Source: Pycnococcus provasolii (Eukaryota > Chlorophyta > Pseudoscourfieldiophyceae > Pseudoscourfieldiales > Pycnococcaceae). From it: DNA of 64,000 nucleotides. The notes under the pieces are model-generated. The model did not search any database and was not told the DNA's origin. It saw only the letters and a program-made list of their open reading frames with translations. The translations under genes and the position numbers were made by a program. Below, one piece after another: positions 23,101 through 32,000 of this stretch (its first letter is position 1; each line of letters opens with the position of its first letter). The stretch is taken from contig OW568898.1 of the NCBI GenBank assembly GCA_938743325.2, positions 189-64,188 on the forward strand, read 5' to 3'.

Positions 23101-23845
23101 CGGTGGCGGTGCACCATCTACATGCTGCCTACTGCCGTTTGGAGGCGGCGGTGGAGCGTCGTCGACGTCATCAACGATTATGGTTGTAGATTGCAGCGCG
23201 GTTGGCGAGGATCAGGATGTGCAGGAGCAGGTGAGGAAGGGAAGCTCGGAGCAAAAAGTGGATGTGCCCAAGTCTCATGCGGAAGTCATTGCTGCGCCAC
23301 CCCCATCTCCACCAAAGGTGCTACCCGAACTTAAGCCGAAAGGTATGACCATCAAGGTGCCAGACGCGCAGGAGGAGGCCGCGGCAGACCCTCCTCCACC
23401 AGGCGTGCTGATGGACAGCCCTCCTGTACCCTCGAGAGCAAGCACAACAAGTTTGCCGACTTCGATGCGAGCGCCGGCGACGCAGTTCATGGACAACGAC
23501 GGTTCGTCGTCACCGATTCGTAATCTCATGGAGAGGCGACTCACTTCCTCGAATGGGAGTGATGGTTCTCTGAGTCGGTCGGACAGCGGCACGCCGAAAT
23601 TCGATGCGTTGCCACCTAGAACTGCGGCGAGCTTCTTTGGTAGCAGCAGTAATGGCGGCAACGGCGGTGGCGGCGGCGGCGGCGGTGCTTTGCACCGTGC
23701 ATCGACCCTGCCTCCGTTCTCTTCTTCTTATTCAGGTTCTTTGAATGGGGGCGGCGCTGCTGTTGCTACGCCTCCTGTGTTTGCCGGAGTTGGGGGTAAG
23801 CTTTTCAGTGCAGGCACTGCTACGAAAAAACATGGCTTTGTTTAA
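20180..23845 (+). CDS. Kinesin-1-like heavy chain
   Basis: This 1221-residue protein has an N-terminal kinesin motor of about residues 35-385. It shows the P-loop GQTGSGKT (131-138), switch I NEESSRSHA (about 244-252) and switch II DLAGSE (280-285). Spacing and sequence (VSYVEIYMERVRDLLD, VSKTGAEGERLEEAKTINKS) resemble conventional kinesin-1, a plus-end-directed ATP-driven microtubule motor. Residues about 540-970 form a long Ala/Glu/Arg-rich coiled coil for dimerisation. The tail is low complexity with Pro, Ser and Gly runs and no recognisable kinesin light-chain-binding region. Start codon M1 or M5 is possible. Other N-terminal kinesin subfamilies are not excluded. It converges with the downstream TLP18.3 gene. 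Confidence 0.93.
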   Translation: MAVVMASHAQSQSAQARGGGSGSGRSSAGPAPYGSVLVCCRFRPQSASENDNGGRSCVSFLNDGKSVTVDRSGNHGNQDNHENYESKQQTTYTFDHVFDPNATQSDVYEAAVRPVVDNVFAGFHATIFAYGQTGSGKTFTMEGRGPMDQPGAIPRTVADVFRRIQADVKANEASYTVTVSYVEIYMERVRDLLDRSKGNLEIRYDINRGIFVEDATEAAAATEQDVLDLLDRGSRSRHTGATGMNEESSRSHAIFMLTIQRTGLNDDDRTKRVGKLYLVDLAGSEVVSKTGAEGERLEEAKTINKSLSALGKVIYALTDARTKNLHIPYRESKLTRFLQDSLGGSSKTVIIIACSPSTWNIAETLSTIRFGSRAQHVRNQPRLRVGYTGGNVDEILAAKEVECAALRAKIAELQENYATYARPAAPGSAITLGELGVVLDRLTQLESSASVPVTDALARRKEAGNVDAYAELREETSCMSSIKEHVEAKAKDESGTGSLRGAVETAAASIMHKARLSASDGASKTANMKLKSATASLGSGVELYRMREALEAEQRARKVAEAISTVPAREVAEARVAVQAANDRADVLSGKLARAEAELANQAERHRAELERERRALEEARLAALAEAEAARDAALVEAEAIRAESEKAARTAVKKKTASKLKSAKEQARKAKEEAAGSVGKLEDALDSMRADIEEARADGKAKEMRSRSLASALAKEQAMRASDEAQRVAAQEEWSALQARLDAQLAASVEESTSMATEVMRLTQQTSKLAKMVDGERRRADEALNVADLAEAALLSAERRVGIAEQRAGAARELTASVYDALSQEEATQRKARANALAAEKRRELAAAESAQREAEAQLAEARAEAAKAWKAAGDAIAAQRETEKEFQKLRVESVEKDGAWRIERADFVKKLAELDGGEDGNQDKSVVVEDGGGDLRDALERANASLALAEADRAKLRRALDASEQKMNHASGGGAPSTCCLLPFGGGGGASSTSSTIMVVDCSAVGEDQDVQEQVRKGSSEQKVDVPKSHAEVIAAPPPSPPKVLPELKPKGMTIKVPDAQEEAAADPPPPGVLMDSPPVPSRASTTSLPTSMRAPATQFMDNDGSSSPIRNLMERRLTSSNGSDGSLSRSDSGTPKFDALPPRTAASFFGSSSNGGNGGGGGGGGALHRASTLPPFSSSYSGSLNGGGAAVATPPVFAGVGGKLFSAGTATKKHGFV

Positions 23846-23866
23846 CATATGTGTATTTTATTTTGT

Positions 23867-23871
23867 TGTAA
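23867..23871 (+). terminator. TGTAA polyadenylation-like signal (kinesin)
   Basis: TGTAA lies 22 nt after the kinesin stop. The same pentamer follows the stops of at least four other genes here, in the manner known from chlorophyte 3' ends. Confidence 0.5.
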
Positions 23872-24089
23872 AGTTTGTTATCGTACATTAAAAACCCTTC
23901 CACCCACCGCAAGTGGGACATGCGCATCATTTTGCAACCTTCCCTTTTTCTTTTTCCGTTATAAAAATAATAAAAGTTTTGGGTTGACGAATAATAGTGA
24001 GGTGAAACATAAAAATGGCGTCGTTATGTACCGGCTTAAGAAAAGACAATATTTTTTTTTTTGGTTACTCAAGGTTCACTTGACATATT

Positions 24090-24956
24090 TTAACGCGCGG
24101 TGTATCCGAAAAACTGCACCATGGGCACGACGAAGCTGATGAAGAGCAGCAAGCTGACGACGATGACGCTGATATCTTTCTTCTCAGAAGCCTCTTCCTT
24201 CGTCTTGTACGTCCTCTGCCTCTTCTTCGACACGGCACTCGGTCCCCCGGTATCCGCCTCACCCTTCAGTGCCGCCTCTATGCGCTTGACGGACGAGCTG
24301 ATCGCCTCGTTGAACTTCTCCTCCTGCGTGAGCACGGGAATGTTCTCGGAGATGATGCCCTCGATGATTGGGTCACCGACCTTCTTCATGAACGACGGCC
24401 CGCCGACGATCGCGCCCTCCTTGCCTGTGCTCACGAGCAGAAGCACGCCGTGCTTGTCACCCTCCTGCACGGTGGGGTACCACTTCTCAATCACCTTATC
24501 GGCGAACTCGAACGGATCCGCGGTGAACACGAGCTTGCGTAGCGTGACGACGTCGATGTGGTATCCCGTGTCAATTTGCAGCTGTGTTAGCTCCCTCACC
24601 ACACCGGCGACGTTCGCACGGCTGAGCACGTTCGCGTCGTCGTACACGTACTTGTTATTCGCCGGCTGCTGCGCGAGAATGTCCAGTTCGGTCGCCATGG
24701 ACGTCGCGGGCGCACCGAGCGTGGCTGCGATTCCGAGCGACAGTCCCGCGAGTCCGCTCACCACAGATTGCGCGAGTTTCGAGGTCCCGAGCGAGGCGGA
24801 ACTTTTGCTGGTGGGGGCTTCATTGCCACGGGGAGGCGGTGTTGTCTTCGACGACGAAGACGACGACGAAGACCGAGCTGTCACCAGACGAGGAAGAGCA
24901 CGAGGAGCACGGGCAGAGCTGACACAGGGGGAAGAGGAGAAGGTTTTCGCTGACAT
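24090..24956 (-). CDS. TLP18.3: TLP18.3-type thylakoid TPM-domain protein
   Basis: The 288-residue protein matches the plant TLP18.3 family (UPF0603, TPM domain), which helps photosystem II repair at the thylakoid membrane on the lumen side. A Ser/Arg-rich transit peptide and a second hydrophobic lumen-targeting segment (LAGLSLGIAATLGAPATSMA) precede the TPM core, with YVYDDANVLSR, DPFEFADKVIEKWYP, KEGAIVGGPSFM and EEKFNEAISSSVKRIEAAL. The C-terminus has the family's membrane span (VIVVSLLLFISFVVPMVQFF). I chose the ATG at 24956 because it begins the transit peptide and gives the usual family length. The frame remains open upstream to an ATG at 25202, but that part looks non-coding. Confidence 0.92.
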   Translation of the reverse strand: MSAKTFSSSPCVSSARAPRALPRLVTARSSSSSSSSKTTPPPRGNEAPTSKSSASLGTSKLAQSVVSGLAGLSLGIAATLGAPATSMATELDILAQQPANNKYVYDDANVLSRANVAGVVRELTQLQIDTGYHIDVVTLRKLVFTADPFEFADKVIEKWYPTVQEGDKHGVLLLVSTGKEGAIVGGPSFMKKVGDPIIEGIISENIPVLTQEEKFNEAISSSVKRIEAALKGEADTGGPSAVSKKRQRTYKTKEEASEKKDISVIVVSLLLFISFVVPMVQFFGYTAR

Positions 24957-25291
24957 GGCGCGTATGAAAAATGATTGACGACTCACACAAAAGTTGGTTG
25001 TGTTGTGGCGAAAAAAAGCAGAACCCTGTGAGCTTTGCTTGAGGGCCACGCAAATGGGATCACCCAAAAGGCCAAATGGAACAGCCCGGACGGGAAGGGG
25101 TATCCCCAACACCACCCCTGGGGCGAAAGTCAAAGTCGGGGTTTCATCTTCAATTTTATATCTTTTGGGGGTTCCACGTCTCATCATGCTGGATGAGCAC
25201 AACTTCCTTCATGCAGGGCATGGAGAGAGTTTTAAAAGGTCGTCAAGGTTGTTACAAGTCGTCGAAAGGAATAGCAATACGCAGTCTACTC
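24957..25291. other. Short spacer between two minus-strand genes
   Basis: This 335-bp spacer is the 3' flank of the proteasome gene and the 5' flank of TLP18.3. No gene or repeat is seen apart from a TTACA (TGTAA on the minus strand) at 25252-25256. Confidence 0.6.
25252..25256 (-). terminator. TGTAA polyadenylation-like signal (proteasome)
   Basis: On the minus strand TGTAA occurs 36 nt after the stop of the proteasome beta-3 gene. Confidence 0.45.
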
Positions 25292-25906
25292 TTAGTCCTG
25301 CCTTCCCTTGAGCGTCTTCGCGGTGATACCCGTCGGCGTTATGATGTAAATGGCCGCACCCCAACCTGCCAAACAGTCGCGGTTCACGCCCGTCAAAATG
25401 CACTGCCCCAGCGTCTCGAAAAGCGTCTCCGCGTCCATGTCAGGCTTCCAGAACGACTCGCACACGCCAAACAAACTCTCCGAGCTGCTGCCTGCAACCA
25501 CGAAGTCGCTCGCGGGCGCCATCGCGCCAATCAAGTCCATACCCGTGATGTAAGGCTGGTTGTTCTCGTCCAGCCCAGCTATCACAGGCTCCGCGTAGTA
25601 CGGCCCGAAACGGCGCTCGTACAGCATGTGGCTCACCAAGTTGGCAAACGTCGTGGGCTTCATGTTGCGCTCCTCACGAAGCTTGTACAGGTTGTGGCGG
25701 AACGCGAACCTCTGAGAAAGCGTCTGCATATCCGTCGCCAAGCCGCTCAACCCCACGAAGAGTTTGTCGTGCACGCGGAAAACCTTCCGGTAGTCTGTGG
25801 CGATGGTTTGGTTTTGTATGCCAAGTCGCAGGTCGCACGCGATGGCGACGCACTCCTTGCCCGTCATCGCGATGACGGCGCCGCCGTTGTACGACATGAT
25901 CGACAT
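25292..25906 (-). CDS. PBC1: 20S proteasome subunit beta-3
   Basis: This 204-residue protein has the expected beta-3 length and its unprocessed N-terminus (MSIMSYNGGAVIAMTGKECV). Family features run along its length: GLSGLATDMQTL, YERRFGPYYAEPVIAGLD, DLIGAMAPASDFVVAGSSSE, and a C-terminal TAKTLKGRQD. Beta-3 is one of the four non-catalytic beta subunits; it shapes the 20S core chamber and lacks the Thr1 nucleophile. The start leaves no N-terminal propeptide, as known for this subunit. It is transcribed away from the uL3 gene. Confidence 0.97.
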   Translation of the reverse strand: MSIMSYNGGAVIAMTGKECVAIACDLRLGIQNQTIATDYRKVFRVHDKLFVGLSGLATDMQTLSQRFAFRHNLYKLREERNMKPTTFANLVSHMLYERRFGPYYAEPVIAGLDENNQPYITGMDLIGAMAPASDFVVAGSSSESLFGVCESFWKPDMDAETLFETLGQCILTGVNRDCLAGWGAAIYIITPTGITAKTLKGRQD

Positions 25907-26555
25907 GGTGTTATATTAACAACGTGAGTGACAACACAACACAAGAGCAGCAGCAGAGACAGAGAGTGCACTGCGTTGAAATGGAAATGGAAGCGCAGAG
26001 AGAGAGGAGAGGGAGGGAGGGAAGCAAAGGCCCTTGGGGGGGCCCCGGGGGGAGAAAAAACCTAAAACCTAAAACCGAATGGCCCCCGAAATGGAACGTT
26101 AGGGTTTCTTGGTAACCCTGGTGCCTGCCGGCACCTATCCTGCTAGGGCTTCGCCCTACCATTGCTTTGTCGTTCGACTCCCACCCTCTTTCGCTCCCAC
26201 CCTATTTTGCCTCCTGACCGACTTTTGTTTGCTTTGTCGTTCTGGACCTAAACAGTTTTTTCCTTTTCTCGCTACAAGAATTCGACTTTTTGCAACTTTT
26301 TCATTCTTGTAACTCAAAGCACAGTTTAAGCCAACAGTGCCGGTCAGGAGGCACAAGAAAAAACAATGGGGAGGGAAAAGCCCTAGAAGAGAATCCGGAT
26401 CCCTGGAAGAAACCACGGCAAATAATACATGGTGTGGGGATCCCTCCTTGCATGGTATGACAAGTCCTAATCCTCCAAGGTCCTCTCTCCTCCCCCTGTT
26501 CTGTTGTGGTTTCCCAACCTGGTTCGCTCGTACAGGATAGGTATTCGTCGGCGCC
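25907..26555. other. Divergent intergenic region with foldback
   Basis: This is the shared upstream region of the proteasome beta-3 (-) and uL3 (+) genes. It has a purine-rich tract (about 25995-26030) and an imperfect foldback at 26144-26385. No gene is seen. Confidence 0.65.
26144..26385. repeat. Imperfect foldback (inverted-repeat) element
   Basis: The outer arms are TAGGGCTTCGCCCTACCATTG at 26144-26164 against the reverse complement of 26364-26385. The inner arms are a perfect 13-bp pair, TGCCTCCTGACCG at 26208-26220 and CGGTCAGGAGGCA at 26341-26353. A third pair, TACAAGAAT and ATTCTTGTA, lies inside. No transposase is present. It could be a MITE-like element or a regulatory cruciform. 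Confidence 0.6.
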
Positions 26556-27674
26556 ATGGCCTCGCACTCTCCGCGCTGCCTGGGAGCTCTACAGCGCTTC
26601 TATCTCTCCCTTCCCACAGGTGTCTTCTCTCTCCCTCGGTCTTCGTTTGTCGCGTCATCTCTGGTCATGCGAGCTGCCTCCTCGTCATCCTCATCCTCAT
26701 CTTCCTCTTCGTCACCTTCTCTTCACCCGCAGACGTCTCACCCTCCCTCCTCTTCGTCTTCTGCGCCGTTCCTGTGGACGCCTCAGCCCGTTCCCACCGT
26801 GCAAACCTTGCCGTGGACGCCGACGAGCGCGAGAACGGGCGCTGTCGCACTCAAGGTGGGCATGACGCAGAGGTGGGACGCGAACGGTGTGAACGTACCG
26901 CTCACTGTGCTATGGCTTGACGAGTGCCAGGTGGTCAAGCAGCTCACGCCGGAAACGGACGGGTACCGCGCTGTGCAGGTGGGAAGCGGGTACCAAAAGA
27001 GAAAAAACGCACACTTCCTGCAGAGAGGACACTTCGACGCCGCGGGAGTTCCGCCAAAGAGAAAGCTGTTCGAGTTCAAAGTCAGCGAAGACGCCATGCT
27101 CCCCGTCGGATTCGAGATCGGGGCGGGACACTTCGTTCCAGGACAGCACGTCGACGTACAAGGTGTGACCAAAGGAAAGGGAACGCAGGGCGTGATGAAG
27201 CGACACGGCTTCGCCGGAGGAAACGCGTCGCACGGAAGCTCGAAACACCACCGCAAAGCTGGTTCCACGGGTGCGTGCCAGAGTCCAGGGAAAAGGTGGA
27301 AGGGCACGAAGATGCCGGGGCAGATGGGTAACGACAAGCGCACGTCGTCAAACCTCCTGGTGTTTGCTGTGGACACGAAGCGAAACCTCGTGTACGTCAA
27401 GGGTGTCGTTCCTGGAAATCGCGGAAGTTGGGTGCGCGTCAAGGATGCGAAGAACCCGAAGACGCGCGACATCCCGCGTGCCATGGACGCGCCGTTCCCC
27501 GCGGCACCTCGCGAGGCGGTTGACTTCACAAGCGAACGCTTTGAGGTTCTCCACAAAGACGCGGAGCTCGGAACGGAGAATACCAACGCGTTCCAGTTCA
27601 CCGATCCCGCGCAGGCAGCCTCTTCACTACGCGTCGCGACACCCGCGCACAACCCGTACCACGTGTTTGATTAA
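26556..27674 (+). CDS. MRPL3: Mitochondrial-type ribosomal protein uL3 (L3)
   Basis: This 372-residue precursor belongs to the bacterial-type L3 family of the large ribosomal subunit. The first 85 or so residues form a presequence with Arg residues and a long Ser run. The L3 core has GAVALKVGMTQRWD, VTKGKGTQGVMKRHGF, ASHGSSKHHRKAGSTGA, GKRWKGTKMPGQMGN and NLVYVKGVVPGNRG. The core loop (QGVMKRHGF...PGQMG) is closer to mitochondrial than to plastid L3 as I know them, so mitochondrial targeting is my inference; plastid is the alternative. A copy of the dispersed 3' element starts 4 bp after the stop. Confidence 0.9.
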   Translation: MASHSPRCLGALQRFYLSLPTGVFSLPRSSFVASSLVMRAASSSSSSSSSSSSPSLHPQTSHPPSSSSSAPFLWTPQPVPTVQTLPWTPTSARTGAVALKVGMTQRWDANGVNVPLTVLWLDECQVVKQLTPETDGYRAVQVGSGYQKRKNAHFLQRGHFDAAGVPPKRKLFEFKVSEDAMLPVGFEIGAGHFVPGQHVDVQGVTKGKGTQGVMKRHGFAGGNASHGSSKHHRKAGSTGACQSPGKRWKGTKMPGQMGNDKRTSSNLLVFAVDTKRNLVYVKGVVPGNRGSWVRVKDAKNPKTRDIPRAMDAPFPAAPREAVDFTSERFEVLHKDAELGTENTNAFQFTDPAQAASSLRVATPAHNPYHVFD

Positions 27675-27677
27675 AGC

Positions 27678-27702
27678 CTGAGATCCCTCATTCAGTAATG
27701 AA
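27678..27702 (+). repeat. Dispersed gene-3' element, copy B (partial)
   Basis: The element's first 25 bp, CTGAGATCCCTCATTCAGTA plus ATGAA, lie immediately after the uL3 stop codon. The similarity ends there. Confidence 0.7.
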
Positions 27703-27729
27703 TTAAACTCTAGATCACCTTTTTCAAAA

Positions 27730-28503
27730 CTAGCTCACCAAGCCCACACTACAGGTTTGCAGCTTAGACTGGGAAAGTGCGCTCCCCAACACATGTTTAT
27801 CCGCTTCCTCCACGAGCGCGCGCACGCGTTGTCGCAGTCGCACATCGTGGCTGGTCGCGTGATGTCCATGATATCCGTTAGTTTGCAGCATCTCGCCTCG
27901 TGCCAAGAAGTGCTTCGCGATTCCAGTCACAGTCAACTTCGATTGCTCGCGCACGAGGTCCTCGAAGTGGACGCGCATGAGCGGAAACTCGTGTTGACGG
28001 CAGACAAACTCCTCGTATGGTTGATACCACAGTCGCCATGCAAACTCGGCGTAAAGATATACTCCATCTCTCTCCGTGCGGTGCTGAAGAACTTTGCAGA
28101 TGTGCGTATGACTTTCAGCTTTGGTGAAGTTTTGGGAAACGTGCTTGGACCAATCTTTAACTTCACGATGCGGTTTGCGCATATGTCTATTTGATCTACC
28201 TTGGACAGTGCATTCTTTCCCCGCCTTGTGGTACAAGTATCCAGATACGACTGCGTCGAATAGATTGCGCACCAAGAAGATGGACGGTTTGGTGACGTTG
28301 TGGTTTGGGTCCTTAACCTGGGTGGCTTTCTCGTGTCCCCATACGTGTGCTGCCAGCTTATGACCCAAGACGAAGCCAAACTTGTGCGTGAGAAATACGT
28401 CTGCTGTTGCTACATTGTCATCCCCAGACAACAATGTTCCAAGCAGTCCGACGGTCACCAGGACACGGAAGAAGATAAGCTGTTTCATCATCATCACCAT
28501 CAT
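27730..28503 (-). CDS. Sulfotransferase-like secretory-pathway protein
   Basis: This 257-residue protein begins with a signal peptide or type II anchor (MKQLIFFRVLVTVGLLGTLL), suggesting a Golgi or secreted location. The motif PSIFLVRNLFDAVVSGYLYH matches the 3'-phosphosulfate-binding motif (RNPxDxxxSxYxYH) of PAPS-dependent sulfotransferases, and a later MRVHFEDLVRE resembles the family's HYEDL region. The N-terminal 5'-phosphosulfate loop (of the TYPKSGT or SYPRSGNT kind) is not visible and the sequence between signal and RNLFD is short. It may be a truncated or inactive member, or may lack an upstream exon. The length is near the lower limit for the family. Confidence 0.6.
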   Translation of the reverse strand: MMVMMMKQLIFFRVLVTVGLLGTLLSGDDNVATADVFLTHKFGFVLGHKLAAHVWGHEKATQVKDPNHNVTKPSIFLVRNLFDAVVSGYLYHKAGKECTVQGRSNRHMRKPHREVKDWSKHVSQNFTKAESHTHICKVLQHRTERDGVYLYAEFAWRLWYQPYEEFVCRQHEFPLMRVHFEDLVREQSKLTVTGIAKHFLARGEMLQTNGYHGHHATSHDVRLRQRVRALVEEADKHVLGSALSQSKLQTCSVGLVS

Positions 28504-29014
28504 CTAGCTAGCTAAAGTAGTGGTGACTGAAGCCTGAATGACGTGGACCCGAACTAAAATGAGCCAGTGAATGAATCAATGAAGAAAGGGCACACCCACG
28601 AGACAGACAGACAGACGCACGTTGATTGATGAAGAATACAACAGAACTTCTGTGTGCTCATCATCATACATGCGTGCGGGCATGAACGCTTTCTGATGAC
28701 TGAGTGGAGCCCGGGGTTTTCCACGCACGGAAGGGAAGGCCTGCACTGCCCACCTAAAAAGGTAGGTTGAGAGAAATTGTCTAACAAGTTCGACCCACCG
28801 AGGCCCCCGGGGTCCCACACGAAACCCCTAAACTTAATTAAGTTCCTCAAGCCATTACAGGGAATTAAACCCCGAATGAAACCCCCATATTCATATGATT
28901 TCCCCTTGGAAAGAACCCCTGGATTAGCAGTTCCCTTTCTTTTCGGCGCCGCCATCCATCTCCAGAAGTGAGCCTCCAACAACCTTAATTAACAAGTCAC
29001 AAACACTTCATGAA
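28504..29014. other. Intergenic region upstream of NOP14
   Basis: This is 511 bp between divergent genes. Apart from a short CAGA-type tract (ACAGACAGACAGAC, about 28602-28616) I see no feature. Confidence 0.6.
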
Positions 29015-32000
29015 ATGGCGCCCGCACGCTCAAAAGCATCAGCCTCGAAGTCGTCATCGAAGTCGAAGTCCTCCCATGGGTCTGGGGGGTCTGCGTCGGT
29101 CTTTGGAAACTTACACAAGTCGTCATCCATGCCGTCTCGGTTCAACGCGCTCGGACGTGTGAGATCTGCTGGGGTCGCGAAGAAGAAGAAATCATCATCA
29201 TCAGCGGCGGCGTCCAACAAAGTTACGTCCGCGCAGAGAGAACGGAAAAAAGCTCTGCTGATTGACTACCGAGCGCTCAAGCAAGAGTCCACGTTCGTTG
29301 ACCGACGCTTATCCAGCGGCGGCGGCGGCGGCGGAGGCGGATATCATGCACGGACGAAGGCGTCAGAACGAACGCGGGCGGCGTTTGCTATGCACGGCGA
29401 CGACGACGACGGAGATTACCAACGCGACGACTACGAACTCACGCACATGGGAAAGCCGCTCAGAGGCGAGGCGGCGTTCGCGGACGCCGTGCACGCTGAC
29501 GACGACGACGACGCCATGCTGGATGCGGAGTGGACACGCACGATGAACTTCGGCGGGGGGGGACGAGCAGACGGGGACGACGACGGCGGTGGGCTATTCA
29601 TACGCAAGCAGCGAGCTTCGCACGAAGAAGATGAAGACGGCGGCGGCGGCGACGACGACGACCGGCCAAAGTCGAAAAAGGAGGCGATGCGCGAGCTCAT
29701 TGCGAAAAGCAAATTCTATCGTGCGGAGCGTGCGAAGCAAAAGCTCGCCGACACCGACGAGCTCACGAGAGTTGACGCAGTATTCCAAGAACTCGGTGGA
29801 ACGGACGCGCTCGTCAGTCTTGTCGCGCGTGCGCCTCCCACGCCTATCGTCGTTTTGCCAAGACAGCCACTGGACATTTCTGGTGATGTGAAGTATGGCG
29901 AAGCTCTTACGACGCTTGCGAGTGACGGTAGAGCGCGAGCGACGGATCGCACAAAAACGGACGAGGAATTGGCGGCGGAGGCGGAGGCGGCGGAGGCGAA
30001 GCGTAAGGCGGATGCTGAAAAGCGCATGGGGCCAGGAGGTGATGACCTCGACGATGATTTTGGCAGCCTTGACGACGAGCAGGATGACGACGACGACGAC
30101 GAAGAAGAAGACGAAGAAGACGATGACGATGACGATGACGACGAAGAAGAGGAAGAGGAAGATCTAAGCTTGGCAGATGACGAGACGCTTCGCCGAGCGT
30201 ACGATCGTAAGATGAAGTTGGTGACGGATCGACTGCACGAGAAGCTTGGACAGGCGAAAGGCGAGGAATTGCTTCAACTTTTGTCTAGACAAGAGGAGGG
30301 CAGCGACAGCGAGGAGGAAGACGAAGAAGAAGAAGATGATGACGACGACGACGACGACGAAGATGATGAAGAAGAAGAAGATGGTGATGGTGATGATGAC
30401 CAACAGCAACACGACGATCCTGAGGACGAGAACTTGCTCCGAGCGGAACCTCTGCCAAATGCTGACTCGATACAAGCGGTGCCATCAACCTCAGCCGCTT
30501 CAAAACCAAAAGCCTCACCTGCAGTGCCGTCGAAAAGGACGCCTACTTCCTCTGCGCCACTTCCCAGCCCACTTCCTTTGCCACAGTCAGCCAGTGAGCT
30601 TGAGCAGCTTTTGCACGGTCGTGCAGCACATGTGCACGCCGAAGTGATGCTGAATATTCGCGACACGCATCGATCGAAACTTTACGCCGATGAGCGAAAG
30701 GGGATGCAAACGTATTTTGGAGTTGCGGCGCAGTACTACGCGCGGTGCTGCGCGCAGTCTGAGATGGACGACACGCTTGTGGCGCGGGTGGCTGAGGCTG
30801 TGCACTCACTCGCGCTGGATGTTCCTGTGTACGCCGCCGCGGTTGCCTGCGCCCAAATAGATACCGTGATGCAGCGTCGACGCGAGGCGGCGTCAAAGCT
30901 TGCGTCGGGTGCGGCAGCCTCCGCCTCCGACGGCTGGCCCACGCAGCAAATGTGCATGGCCATGCATCTGTTTACACGCATCTTTCCAAGAACCGACTTT
31001 CGTCACGAAGTGTCAACGAGGCTCGACCTGCTCTGCTCGGAGTGCTTGTGCTTCGGTCTGGTGGGCAGCGCGCGACAGGCTGCGACTGGTTTATTCCTCG
31101 CAGCTCTGTGCGCGAGGGCGAGCGCGGACAGCGCCGCCGCTCGACTTGGTGCTGCAGGCAGTGGCGGTGCTGTGAAGCTGCGCCTCGCCTCGGGTGATTC
31201 GGAGCCTGACATCGATGCCGAGGGAGGCGAAGATTACGCGAAGCTGGCGAAGATTGCGGGCGTTCTGCGCGCTCCTGCGCCCACAGATGCGCCGGGAAGT
31301 CGCCTGTACCCTGAGGCGATCGCCTGGGTGGCGCAGGGATTAGCTGCTGCATCCGACGACCCCGTGGTGGAATTGAATGCACGCCTACCACCAACTCGGT
31401 GGGTGTGGCGTGTTCGTCCCACGGGCGGGTGGTCATCTGATGCCACGGCGGCGGAGGCAAAGGCGGGCAAAATCAACGCAACTACGTCGCTTGATGATTT
31501 GAAGCCTCGCCCGGGTGCCATGCTCGGCGAAGGATTTGGATTCGGCGCTGGCAAGGCGAAGCTCATTCCGCGCCTGCGCCTGCTGACGGGACTTGCCGGT
31601 GTTGCCGCATCCCTCTCGGAGTCCATATCCACACCTCGCCTGTGCGCATGCTCTCCTGAGCTCCTGAGACTGCTTGCGACGGCGGCGGCATCTGCATCAT
31701 CCAGCCTAGCGCGCGCTTCGTACGCGCCCGCCGCACTTGTTGCCGAGCTCGAGCGTATCTCTGAGCAAGCAACGTCGTGGGCCTCGGATGCGGAATCCTC
31801 GCGTGTACCTCTTCGACGGAAGCGCGCTGCGGCGGAGGCGATCAAGACGTACAACCCGCGTTTCGAGGAGTCGCATTTCGACGGCCGTGCTGTGGGAAAT
31901 ATCGACCCAGACAGGCAGCGCGCTCAAGTCAAGCAGCTCAAGCGCCAGGTGCGCCGCGAGGCGCGTGGTGCGGCACGCGAGCTACGCATGGATGCGAGGA

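Noticed and set aside
25076-25927. 283-codon plus-strand frame over the proteasome gene
   Set aside because: It is antisense to a clearly conserved beta-3 subunit.
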